Source of the DNA: Metabacillus kandeliae
GTDB taxonomy: Bacteria > Bacillota > Bacilli > Bacillales > Bacillaceae
Direction: 5' to 3'
Assembly: GCF_021166585.1 (NCBI RefSeq)
Contig: NZ_JAJOZE010000001.1
Location: 328,062-392,061, forward strand
Length of the DNA stretch: 64,000 nt
A model generated the notes under the pieces. It worked only from the letters and a program-made list of their open reading frames with translations, had not been told where the DNA came from and did not search any database. Positions 55,791 to 63,563 of this stretch are shown here, one piece after another. Made by a program: the position numbers and the translations under genes. Position 1 is the stretch's first letter, and every line of letters begins with the position of its first letter.

Positions 55791-56158
55791 GAAGAAAGGT
55801 TGACTCCCATCATGCCGCCGAGCATGGCTGTGAGCATAAAGCCGCCATGAAAAGCGGCTTGGCTGAGTGTAAAGGAGGACCCGAGGCCGAGGAATTGAAA
55901 TAAGATGATAATCAGTGTAAAGAGAAGGGAAGTAATGCCTCCGATGAGCCAGCCCTTTTCTTTCCCTTTGCCGCCAGAGACAAATCCTCCAATAAAAAGT
56001 GTGAGAAATGATAATGCAACCATCACCCATTTTAGCGTTCCTTCCGTTAAACCGGTAAATTTCAGCAGGAGCGAAATGATTAGACTGATGATCAGCGCCA
56101 TTGCAAAAATAGTCAGCAAGCCATGCATGATGGCTTTTCCCCATCTTCCTGTTTCCAT
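55781..56158 (-). CDS. TIGR04086-type four-helix membrane protein
   Basis: 125 residues with four hydrophobic segments (about 10-32, 40-58, 66-87, 95-118) and Gly-rich turns (FIGGFVSGGKGKEKGW, FHGGFMLTAMLGGMMG). This matches the YrzE-like TIGR04086 family next to spoVB in bacilli; function unknown. The ATG at 56158 has AAGGAGAG upstream; the longer frame to 56317 lacks a ribosome site. Confidence 0.85.
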   Translation of the reverse strand: METGRWGKAIMHGLLTIFAMALIISLIISLLLKFTGLTEGTLKWVMVALSFLTLFIGGFVSGGKGKEKGWLIGGITSLLFTLIIILFQFLGLGSSFTLSQAAFHGGFMLTAMLGGMMGVNLSSSR

Positions 56159-56320
56159 GCGGCATCTCTCCTTCAGGCTTGTTTCCCTATGTTTATACAA
56201 GCATATTCCGCTGCGCCGAAAATAGAATCCATTTTCCTCAAAATGGAAAAAGAAACCTGAATGCTTCCAGTCTGTGTGCAGAGAATAAATATAGACGAAA
56301 AGCGGCAGGGAGGCCATTTC

Positions 56321-56977
56321 ATGGAAACGTACCTTAGTATCATTTTGCGGACCGTTCTTCTTTATTTTTTGATTATCGTGATTTTCCGCCTAATGGGAAA
56401 ACGTGAGATTGGCGAGCTGAGTGTGCTGGATTTAGTTGTTTTTATTATGATTGCGGAAATGGCTGTTACAGCTATAGAAAATACGGGCGAGCCAGTGATG
56501 CATACGGTCCTGCCGATGCTTCTCCTTTTGGGCATACAAATCAGCCTTGCGCTTATTTCGCTGAAATCTCAAAAGGTCAGGCATTGGATCGACGGCAAGC
56601 CAACGATTATTATCAATCATGGCAAAGTTGATGATAAGGCGATGAAACAGCAGCGCTATAATTTTGATGACCTTCTTATGCAGCTCAGAGAAAAGGACAT
56701 CAATAAAATTTCTGATGTTGAATATGCCATCTTAGAACCGTCAGGAAAGCTTTCTGTTATAAAAAAAAGCAAAACAAAACGGGAGGATCTGCAGCTTCCG
56801 TTTATTGTAGACGGAATTATTCAGCACGAAAACTTGAAGAATTTAAACAAAACCGAATTTTGGCTCAGAAAGCAGCTGAAAAAGCACGGCCACAAAAACC
56901 TGAGGGATATTTCTCTTTGCACATACGGCAACGGCGTTTTTTATGTGGATATGAAAAATGAAAAAGAACAGCATTAA
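56321..56977 (+). CDS. DUF421 membrane protein (YrbG/YetF-like)
   Basis: 218 residues: three N-terminal membrane segments (about 5-27, 38-55, 62-78) and a soluble DUF421 domain with GKPTIIINHGKVD and LLMQLREKDI, family signatures. GGGAGG sets the ATG at 56321. B. subtilis has yrbG here. Paralogues occur in spores; role unclear. It converges on spoVB with only 2 bp between stops. Confidence 0.9.
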   Translation: METYLSIILRTVLLYFLIIVIFRLMGKREIGELSVLDLVVFIMIAEMAVTAIENTGEPVMHTVLPMLLLLGIQISLALISLKSQKVRHWIDGKPTIIINHGKVDDKAMKQQRYNFDDLLMQLREKDINKISDVEYAILEPSGKLSVIKKSKTKREDLQLPFIVDGIIQHENLKNLNKTEFWLRKQLKKHGHKNLRDISLCTYGNGVFYVDMKNEKEQH

Positions 56978-56979
56978 TG

Positions 56980-58542
56980 TTATTTCTTGGCCCCGATCCA
57001 TTTGCCGAAGAGCGGAACACGGCGAAGCTCTTCGAGTGAAACCAGTTTAAACAGCATAAGCAGCAGCAAATAAATCAGCGAAGTTAAACAAATGGAAAGC
57101 AAAAGGCTGCTTACAGAGGGAAGCTTTGAAAAAAACAAGGTACATGCATAATGGCTGACAGCACCGGTCAGGATGATGGCAAAAAAGCTGTACAAGTAAT
57201 CTTTTGCATAAATGGACATGGAGATCACCTTCATTACTGTTGCAAGATGCAGCAGGGTGACAAGCATGATGCCTGCAGTTATAGCGAGTGCTGCTCCCGT
57301 GATGCCGAGGGAGGGCCGTGATGCCAGGAGAAAAATCATCCCTGTTTTGGCGGCTGCCCCAATCAAGCTGTTAAACATGGCAGCTTTCGCCAGGTTCAGC
57401 GCTTGTAGAACTGCCTGCAGGGGCCCCTGTATATACTGAAAAATAAAAAATGGGGCCATCAGCTTGACCAGCCCTGCTGCGTCATTATTTCCATACATAG
57501 CAGTCATCAGGGGCTCTGCAAAAAGATACAGCACGAGGACGGCAAGGCCGCCTGTCACGATGCTGAGCCTGAGAGCCTGTCTGAGCCTGTGTTCAACAAG
57601 CTGATGGTTCTTTTTCGCCATGGCTTCGCTGATGGCTGGTACAAGCGAAGTTGACAGAGAATACGTGATAAAAGAAGGCAGCATCAAAAGGGGAAGAGCG
57701 TAACCGGAAAGCTCACCATACTGCCTGGTCGCCATAACGGCCGTTATTCCTGTCAGGGCAAGGCTTTGTGCCACAACAACCGGCTCAAAAAACCAGGCAA
57801 TCGATCCGATCATCCTGCTTCCGGTCGTCGGCAGGGCTACCTCCATCAAACTTGCAAAGGTTGCTTTTCCCTTTTTTGCAGATGCAAAAAAATTTTTTCT
57901 AATCTGCATTTTCTTTTTGCGCTTAAAAGAAAACCAAAGGTACACAAAGGAGACCGCCTCGCCAATCACGGAAGAGATCATGGCGCCTGCAGCTGCGTAT
58001 TCAATTCCGAAGGGATAAAGCATGTTTGTCAGAAGAGCAATAAGCGAAATCCTGACAATTTGCTCAAGCACTTGTGAATAAGCAGCAGGCTTCATATTTT
58101 GCTTTCCCTGGAAATAGCCTCTTAGAACAGACGAAACAGCGACAATAGGCACAACAGGAGAGATGGCCAGAAGAGGGTATAAGGTCCTTTCATCTGTGAG
58201 CAGGGTGCTGGATATCAGGGGAGCAAGGATAATCATCAGCGGAGTAATTATAAGGCTGAGCCCGCCAGTTATGGAAAGAGAAACAACAAGAATTTTTTTG
58301 ACCTTCTGCTGGTCTTTTTCCGCTTCAGCCTCTGCTACGAGCTTTGAGATCGCAACCGGAAGGCCGCACTGTGTAATGGTAATGGCCAGAACAAGCGTCG
58401 GTACGGCCATTCTGTAAAGTCCAACGCCCTCAGGCCCGACGAATCTTGCCAAGACAATATTGTTGATAAACCCAAGCACTCTCGTAATCATTCCGGCAGC
58501 TATTAAAATAAGCGTCCCTTTTAAAAAAGTTTGCTTCGACAT
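56980..58542 (-). CDS. spoVB: stage V sporulation protein B, MOP-family flippase
   Basis: 520 residues with about 14 membrane segments, of the polysaccharide export (MurJ/Wzx-like) branch of the MOP superfamily. It begins MSKQTFLKGTLILIAAG and contains GPEGVGLYRMAVP, typical of SpoVB. It is required for cortex peptidoglycan synthesis, likely flipping lipid-linked precursor across the forespore outer membrane. Divergent from comN. Confidence 0.93.
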   Translation of the reverse strand: MSKQTFLKGTLILIAAGMITRVLGFINNIVLARFVGPEGVGLYRMAVPTLVLAITITQCGLPVAISKLVAEAEAEKDQQKVKKILVVSLSITGGLSLIITPLMIILAPLISSTLLTDERTLYPLLAISPVVPIVAVSSVLRGYFQGKQNMKPAAYSQVLEQIVRISLIALLTNMLYPFGIEYAAAGAMISSVIGEAVSFVYLWFSFKRKKKMQIRKNFFASAKKGKATFASLMEVALPTTGSRMIGSIAWFFEPVVVAQSLALTGITAVMATRQYGELSGYALPLLMLPSFITYSLSTSLVPAISEAMAKKNHQLVEHRLRQALRLSIVTGGLAVLVLYLFAEPLMTAMYGNNDAAGLVKLMAPFFIFQYIQGPLQAVLQALNLAKAAMFNSLIGAAAKTGMIFLLASRPSLGITGAALAITAGIMLVTLLHLATVMKVISMSIYAKDYLYSFFAIILTGAVSHYACTLFFSKLPSVSSLLLSICLTSLIYLLLLMLFKLVSLEELRRVPLFGKWIGAKK

Positions 58543-58661
58543 TCCTCTACCTACCTTCTCAAACAGCGTCTTTTCATATACAATTACTATATGCCGAGCA
58601 TCTGACCAAGCATGACAAGTTTGCAGGGGCGTACAGTTTAAAAAGCACAGGAGTGTGGGCG

Positions 58662-58955
58662 ATGGAGAAACATCCGGCAGAATTATACCATCAGCATGTG
58701 ATGCCTTTTTTAAAAAGCAAGCTGGAAGAATTTAAAATTATTGGGTATAATCATGTCACGGAAAAACAGTTATGGGACTTCTTGACCAGCAGAAAATGGA
58801 AAACGATGAGGGAGCCTTTCGTGCATGAGCTCGTAAGGGATATTATGTCTGTAAAACCAGGAGATTTTATGAATCATACGACAGTGGAATCCTTTAAGTC
58901 TGCTGCTTGGTTTGATTCGCCGGAAGGCAAGCAGCTTTTAGATGATTTAATTTGA
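58662..58955 (+). CDS. comN: post-transcriptional regulator ComN
   Basis: 97 residues, small and soluble, YrzD/ComN family, with the QLWDFLTSRKWK...HELVRDIMSVKPGDFMNHTTVE pattern. In B. subtilis ComN acts on comE mRNA and associates with the poles via DivIVA. The ATG at 58662 is spaced 8 bp from AGGAG. It lies between spoVB and secDF, as in B. subtilis. Confidence 0.88.
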   Translation: MEKHPAELYHQHVMPFLKSKLEEFKIIGYNHVTEKQLWDFLTSRKWKTMREPFVHELVRDIMSVKPGDFMNHTTVESFKSAAWFDSPEGKQLLDDLI

Positions 58956-58989
58956 CAGCTGTGAGGGAGACTTTAAGGAGGATACATAG

Positions 58990-61233
58990 ATGATAAAAAA
59001 AGGACGCGTAGCCGCGTTTTTTCTTGTGACCATTATTATTGGGGTAATTGTTGGGCTCTTCAGCAATAATGCTGCAAAAAATATTCCGCTTGGCCTTGAT
59101 TTGCAGGGCGGTTTCGAAATTCTTTATAACGTTTCACCGGCCAATAAAGGAGATCATATCGACAGAAGCACGCTTCTAAGCACAGTTGATGCTCTTCAGC
59201 GCCGCGCCAATGTGCTCGGCGTCAGTGAACCGAACATTCAAATTGAAGGAAATAACCGCATCCGCGTTCAGCTTGCAGGGGTTAAGGATCAGAATAAAGC
59301 GAGGGAAATTCTGTCCACACAGGCTCAGCTGACCTTCAGGGATGTAAATGACAAAGAAATGCTGAACGGCTCTGACCTGTCAGAAGGCGGAGCAAAGCAG
59401 CAATTTGATCCGAATACGAACAGCCCGGTTGTATCGGTAAAATTGAAAGACAAGAACAAATTCAAACAAGTCACCCAAGATATATTGAAGATGGGTGTTC
59501 CAAACAACAAGCTGGTTATCTGGCTTGATTATAAAAAAGGGGACAGCTATAAAGCAGAAGCTGCAAAGCAGGACCCTAAATTCCTTTCTGACCCGTCTGT
59601 CAATGAAGTGCTGAATACGACAGATGTCCAGATTACAGGCAACTTCACCGTAAAAGAGGCGCAGAATCTTGCCAACCTTTTAAATGCAGGAGCGCTTCCT
59701 GTAAAGCTTGATGAAACGTACTCCACATCTGTCGGAGCTAAATTCGGCCAGGAGGCTCTTCAGACAACTGTCCTTGCCGGAATTATCGGAATCTCAATTA
59801 TTTTCTTGTTCATGCTCTTTTTCTATCGCTTGCCGGGGCTCATTGCCGTTATTACGCTAAGCGCCTATATTTATGTTATTCTTCAGGTGTTTGACTGGAT
59901 GAATGGCGTGCTGACCCTGCCAGGTATTGCCGCCCTGATTCTCGGGGTCGGGATGGCAGTAGATGCGAACATCATTACCTATGAGCGGATAAAAGAAGAA
60001 ATCAAGCTTGGAAAGTCGGTCCGTTCAGCATTCAGAGCCGGAAACCGCCGCTCCTTTGCTACCATTTTTGACAGCAATATCACTACGATTTTAGCTGGTG
60101 CCGTGCTGTTCTTCTTTGGGACAAGCGCTGTAAAAGGATTTGCGACAATGCTGATTGTCAGCATTATCGCCAGTTTCCTGACAGCGGTATTCTTAACAAG
60201 ACTGCTGTTATATCTCTTGGTTGAAAGCCGGTGGCTTGATAAAAAAGCTACATGGTTCGGAGTCAAGAGAAAACAAATTCTTGATATTAACAAAACTGGT
60301 CCTAACACAGAAGCACCGACCCGTTATGATCGAATTGATTTCCTTAAGTACAACAAGCCATTTGCAATTTTTTCAACAGCTGCAGTTATTATAGGGATTG
60401 TGGTGCTGTTCATTTTCAAACTGAATCTTGGCATCGACTTTGCCAGCGGAACGAGGGTGCAGGTAAATGCAGACAAGCCTCTTACCGCAGAATCAGTAAC
60501 GAAAGAATTTCAGACTGTCGGACTGAAGCCCGATGAGGTGGTTCTGGCAGGGAACAATAACAACACGGCTGTTGCCCGTTTTGTCGGAGTATTGGACAAA
60601 TCGAAAATTGCTGAAGTAAAAGATCAGTTTGATAAAAATTTCGGCTCGAGCTTGAGTGTGAGCACGGTATCGCCTGAAGTTGGAAAAGAACTGGCGCGAA
60701 ATGCCCTTTACGGTATTTTAATTGCATCAGTAGGCATTATCATTTATGTGGCGATCCGCTTCGAGTTTTACATGGCGGTTGCTGCCATTGCATCTCTTTT
60801 GTATGATGCATTCTTTATTGTCGCCTTCTTCAGCATCACACGCCTTGAAGTCGATGTCACATTTATCGCCGCAATTCTGACCATAATCGGCTATTCCATC
60901 AACGACACGATCGTTACCTTTGACCGGATCAGGGAGCTTGAAAAGAAATACCGCATGAAAACAAAAGAAGATTTGCGGATCATTATGAACAAGAGCTTGC
61001 AGCAGACCTTTACAAGATCAGTTAACACGGTATTAACTGTATTAATTACGGTGATCTGCATGCTCATTTTCGGAAGCGAATCCATCCGCAACTTCTCAAT
61101 TGCGCTTCTCGTCGGCTTGATTTCCGGTGTTTATTCTTCCCTCTACATTGCTGTTCAGCTTTGGGGCTATTGGAAGGGCAAACAGATTGAAAAGAACCGT
61201 GAAGCGAAAGCAGTGGAAAAACCGCAAGTGTAA
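58990..61233 (+). CDS. secDF: fused protein translocase subunit SecDF
   Basis: 747 residues, the natural SecD-SecF fusion of bacilli, with twelve membrane segments in two sets of six. SecD part: LGLDLQGGFEILY, large extracytoplasmic P1 domain (about 40-250), GVGMAVDANIITYERIKEE. SecF part from about 450: LGIDFASGTRVQV and IIGYSINDTIVTFDRIRE. It uses the proton gradient to pull exported proteins. The ribosome site is AAGGAGG. Confidence 0.98.
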   Translation: MIKKGRVAAFFLVTIIIGVIVGLFSNNAAKNIPLGLDLQGGFEILYNVSPANKGDHIDRSTLLSTVDALQRRANVLGVSEPNIQIEGNNRIRVQLAGVKDQNKAREILSTQAQLTFRDVNDKEMLNGSDLSEGGAKQQFDPNTNSPVVSVKLKDKNKFKQVTQDILKMGVPNNKLVIWLDYKKGDSYKAEAAKQDPKFLSDPSVNEVLNTTDVQITGNFTVKEAQNLANLLNAGALPVKLDETYSTSVGAKFGQEALQTTVLAGIIGISIIFLFMLFFYRLPGLIAVITLSAYIYVILQVFDWMNGVLTLPGIAALILGVGMAVDANIITYERIKEEIKLGKSVRSAFRAGNRRSFATIFDSNITTILAGAVLFFFGTSAVKGFATMLIVSIIASFLTAVFLTRLLLYLLVESRWLDKKATWFGVKRKQILDINKTGPNTEAPTRYDRIDFLKYNKPFAIFSTAAVIIGIVVLFIFKLNLGIDFASGTRVQVNADKPLTAESVTKEFQTVGLKPDEVVLAGNNNNTAVARFVGVLDKSKIAEVKDQFDKNFGSSLSVSTVSPEVGKELARNALYGILIASVGIIIYVAIRFEFYMAVAAIASLLYDAFFIVAFFSITRLEVDVTFIAAILTIIGYSINDTIVTFDRIRELEKKYRMKTKEDLRIIMNKSLQQTFTRSVNTVLTVLITVICMLIFGSESIRNFSIALLVGLISGVYSSLYIAVQLWGYWKGKQIEKNREAKAVEKPQV

Positions 61234-61234
61234 A

Positions 61235-61276
61235 AAGCAAGAGCGCACAGATATGCCATGTGCGCTCTTTTTTTAC
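61235..61276 (+). terminator. terminator after secDF
   Basis: AGAGCGCACA pairs with TGTGCGCTCT around a 9-base loop, followed by T residues. Confidence 0.93.
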
Positions 61277-61355
61277 TTTTAAAAGTTCCTGTTGCAGGTG
61301 TGCGGGTTTCAAATCTGCTGAGGGCGGGGTAAAAATACATAATGTAAAGAAACTT

Positions 61356-61380
61356 GCTTCATTCTATAAAAGAATGAAGC
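61356..61380 (+). other. hairpin directly upstream of the LapA-like gene's ribosome site
   Basis: GCTTCATTC, seven bases, GAATGAAGC: perfect 9-bp arms ending one base before AGAGGGGG. It could be an operator or a 5'-stabilising or translation-modulating hairpin. Confidence 0.5.
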
Positions 61381-61397
61381 AGAGAGGGGGAATACGC

Positions 61398-61838
61398 TTG
61401 AAAAGGCAATGGAGCATTATACTGACGATTATCTTTGCGCTGATTGTGGCTATTTTTGCCGTAAACAATGTCAGCAGCGTATCGGTAAACTTTTTATTTG
61501 GACAAACAAGATGGCCTTTAATCCTTATTATACTGGGCTCTGTACTAATGGGCGGATTGCTGCTGGGATCCACAGGCATGTTCCGCACCTATTCTCTTAA
61601 GCGCCGTGTTAAGGAGCTTGAGAAGGAAAATGATGAATTGAAAATTCAAATTGAAAAGCATCGTACTGCAGAAAGCACTGCTGCTGCAGCTGAAACTGAA
61701 ACTGCAACTCCGATCGAAACAGAAGAAGCACTGCATGAACATAAGAATGAACCTTCTGCAGCACGGGAAGCAGAGGAAGAGCAAAAGATTTCCTCAGCTA
61801 ATCAGAAAAGACAAAGCAGAATGGAGCGTCATCGTTAA
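61398..61838 (+). CDS. LapA-domain (DUF1049) membrane protein
   Basis: 146 residues: two hydrophobic segments (about 6-23 and 37-55), then a coiled coil (about 60-85, RVKELEKENDELKIQIEK) and an acidic Ala/Glu-rich tail. It resembles YrvD of B. subtilis, which also follows secDF. The TTG at 61398 follows AGAGGGGG; the longer open frame upstream lacks a start site. Function unknown, possibly an envelope scaffold. Confidence 0.83.
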   Translation: MKRQWSIILTIIFALIVAIFAVNNVSSVSVNFLFGQTRWPLILIILGSVLMGGLLLGSTGMFRTYSLKRRVKELEKENDELKIQIEKHRTAESTAAAAETETATPIETEEALHEHKNEPSAAREAEEEQKISSANQKRQSRMERHR

Positions 61839-61845
61839 AATAATG

Positions 61846-61885
61846 GAGAGTGTTCAATCTTATTGAGCACTCTCTTTCTATTTTA
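61846..61885 (+). terminator. terminator after the LapA-like gene
   Basis: GAGAGTG plus TTCAA pairs with TTGAG plus CACTCTC around a small loop, followed by TTTCTATTTT. Confidence 0.85.
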
Positions 61886-62004
61886 GGCTGGGTTAAAGAG
61901 GAATGCTGGAGGCTCACTGCCTGCCCTGCGGAAAGCGGACGCCTGAAACGGAAATCAGCATCCAAATTTAACAGAGCCATATTTTAAATGCTTTTCCTGT
62001 GCAT

Positions 62005-62033
62005 GCATAAGTTTAGTAAAACTGCGCACCTTA
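62005..62033 (+). promoter_or_regulatory. possible sigma-G promoter of the spore lipoprotein gene
   Basis: GCATA (62005-62009), 17 bp, CACCTTA (62027-62033). One mismatch to the -10 CATNNTA; same spacing as the predicted promoter at 23830. Confidence 0.4.
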
Positions 62034-62065
62034 ATGTCATGAGAACAGGAAAGGTGGCCGTAAAA

Positions 62066-62632
62066 ATGAAAGTTGCTAAAATAGGCGCTGTTATTCTGCT
62101 TGGAACCATGCTTACAGCAGGATGCGGCATGAGCAATTCCGAAAATAAAAAAATGAACCATCCGCAAAATACGTCTTATGATCAAAATCAAAAAAGCAAT
62201 ATGAAGGACAACATGCAGAACAATTTGAACAACGGTGTCAAAAATCTTGGGAATGACGCAAATCAAACCGCCAACAGAGCAAAAAATAATGTCACAGGAA
62301 AAATGTCCCTTGCTGAAAAAGAAGCAAAAAATGCTGCTTCGCTCAAAGAAATCAAGCATGCATATGTCATTGCGACAGACAATAATGCTTATGCAGCAGT
62401 TGAGCTTACAGGCGATAAAAACCAAAAGCTCACTGAGGACGTGAAAGGCAAAGTAGCAAAGCAGGTAAAAGCAGTAAACCCAAGCATTCGCAATGTATTC
62501 GTCAGCGCCAACCCTGACTTTGTTGACCGCATGAAAGACTATTCCAAAGATCTTCAAAAAGGCAAGCCTGTAAGCGGACTCGCCAATGAATTCGCAAAAA
62601 CCATTCAAAAGATATTTCCGAATAGACAATAA
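62066..62632 (+). CDS. YhcN/YlaJ family sporulation lipoprotein
   Basis: 188 residues. Signal peptide with lipobox LTAGC (Cys about 21), then an Asn/Gln/Lys-rich linker (about 25-80) and a small C-terminal domain (about 90-180, with HAYVIATDNNAYAAVEL). The family is found in the spore inner membrane and affects germination or outgrowth. The ATG at 62066 follows AGGAAAGGTGG. A minus-strand frame across it is an artefact. Confidence 0.88.
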   Translation: MKVAKIGAVILLGTMLTAGCGMSNSENKKMNHPQNTSYDQNQKSNMKDNMQNNLNNGVKNLGNDANQTANRAKNNVTGKMSLAEKEAKNAASLKEIKHAYVIATDNNAYAAVELTGDKNQKLTEDVKGKVAKQVKAVNPSIRNVFVSANPDFVDRMKDYSKDLQKGKPVSGLANEFAKTIQKIFPNRQ

Positions 62633-62635
62633 CAG

Positions 62636-62668
62636 AAAAGAACCGCTGCTGCGGTTCTTTTTGTTTTT
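62636..62668 (+). terminator. terminator after the spore lipoprotein gene
   Basis: AAAGAACCGC pairs with GCGGTTCTTT around TGCT, followed by TTGTTTTT. Confidence 0.92.
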
Positions 62669-62695
62669 AGAACGAATAGCGTGTGTTTTTCCCCT

Positions 62696-62990
62696 CCAGC
62701 GCTTGTCGGGGCTGAACGAGCGGCTTCCGCTTTTCTTAATTGTCCAGCTCCAGCCGCTAGCCCCTCGAGTCGCTTCGGAAAAATCCAAAAAGTCTAAGAC
62801 CGGACTTTTCGGATTTTTCCTCCAGCGCTTGTCGGGGCTGAACAAGCGGCTTCCGCTTTTCTTAATTGTCCAGCTCCATCCGCTAGCCCCTCGAGTCGCT
62901 TCGGAAAAATCCAAAAAGTCTAAGACCGGACTTTTCGGATTTTCCCTCCAGCGCTTGTCGGGGCTGAACGAGCGGCTTCCGCTTTTCTTT
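62696..62990 (+). repeat. tandem two-hairpin repeats with exact 126-bp period
   Basis: CCAGCGCTTGTCGGGGCTGA begins at 62696, 62822 and 62948. Each full unit holds hairpin 1 (GGGGCT and AGCGGCT against AGCCGCT and AGCCCC) and hairpin 2 (GAAAAATCC and AAAAGTC against GACTTTT and GGATTTTTC). The third unit is cut after the 5' arm. It fills most of the 356-bp gap between the lipoprotein terminator and the GerP-like genes. Open frames here are incidental. Confidence 0.9.
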
Positions 62991-63222
62991 ACACAACACT
63001 GTTTTTTATGGAATTAGAATCCGTAAGGTCAGAGTCGAGAACAGAGCTGATGGGGATGTAAATAGGGGCGAGGTCGCCGTTTTCTTCTCCGAAGCCCTGG
63101 TTTTGCTTGATGGAGAGGAAATAATCAATTTGCTGAAGGGTGCCGACATTGAATGTCCCGCTTCTGTCTATTACGTTAACCTTAAACCCCATTATGTTTA
63201 CGACCATTGGGGAAAAAATCAT
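62989..63222 (-). CDS. GerP-like small spore protein, second of a pair
   Basis: 77 residues. It contains INxxDRSGTFNVG and a KQNQGFGEENGD stretch like that of its neighbour, resembling small GerPA/GerPF-type proteins that affect permeability of the spore coat to germinants. Start ATG 63222 has AAGGAGGAG upstream and overlaps the stop of the upstream gene by 4 bp, so they are coupled. Family membership is moderate; they could be other coat proteins. Confidence 0.6.
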   Translation of the reverse strand: MIFSPMVVNIMGFKVNVIDRSGTFNVGTLQQIDYFLSIKQNQGFGEENGDLAPIYIPISSVLDSDLTDSNSIKNSVV

Positions 63223-63488
63223 TTCGGCTGCTCCTCCTTTTTAACGGGAAAAGAATTGGAATCAAATGAGGAGAGAGAATCAAACTGGTCCCTGTCGTCC
63301 ACGATTCCTTTAGGCTGGAAAAAACCTGACATGTCTCCCATGCTTTGGCCAAATCCCTGATTTTTCTTGTCTGAGTTGCTCCATTCTGCGAGAAGGTTCT
63401 GCCCGACGTTAACAGCAGAGGCATTTTCAAAGGAATTAATTTTCAACATGAAAATATTAATATTTATATAAGGCGAAGGCGGTCTCAT
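63219..63488 (-). CDS. GerP-like small spore protein, first of a pair
   Basis: 89 residues from ATG 63488, which has AAAAGGAGGG at 7-bp spacing (another ATG touches that site). The pattern LKINSFENASAVNVGQNLLAEW followed by KKNQGFGQSMGD recalls GerPA/GerPF proteins and parallels the downstream gene, suggesting an old duplication. The C-terminus is Ser/Asp-rich. A sigma-E-like promoter lies just upstream. Confidence 0.62.
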   Translation of the reverse strand: MRPPSPYININIFMLKINSFENASAVNVGQNLLAEWSNSDKKNQGFGQSMGDMSGFFQPKGIVDDRDQFDSLSSFDSNSFPVKKEEQPK

Positions 63489-63511
63489 TTTCATCCCTCC
63501 TTTTCCTCTCA

Positions 63512-63540
63512 ATTTTATGACGGCCAGCAGATGAATATGT
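63512..63540 (-). promoter_or_regulatory. predicted sigma-E promoter for the GerP-like pair
   Basis: On the minus strand ACATATT (63540-63534), 14 bp, CATAAAAT (63519-63512). The -35 matches ATATT and the -10 matches CATANNNT. It is 24 bp before the start codon at 63488, which implies mother-cell expression. Confidence 0.6.
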
Positions 63541-63563
63541 TGACTCCTTGGGGGAATCAAAAG

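Noticed and set aside
61955-62914. 319-codon minus-strand open frame with internal repeats
   Set aside because: It lies opposite the spore lipoprotein gene and runs through the 126-bp repeats, which create the repeated peptide. No ribosome site or family resemblance.
62586-63017. 143-codon plus-strand frame with tandem peptide repeats
   Set aside because: The 126-bp repeat is divisible by three, so the frame stays open by chance; no ribosome site; it overlaps a terminator.
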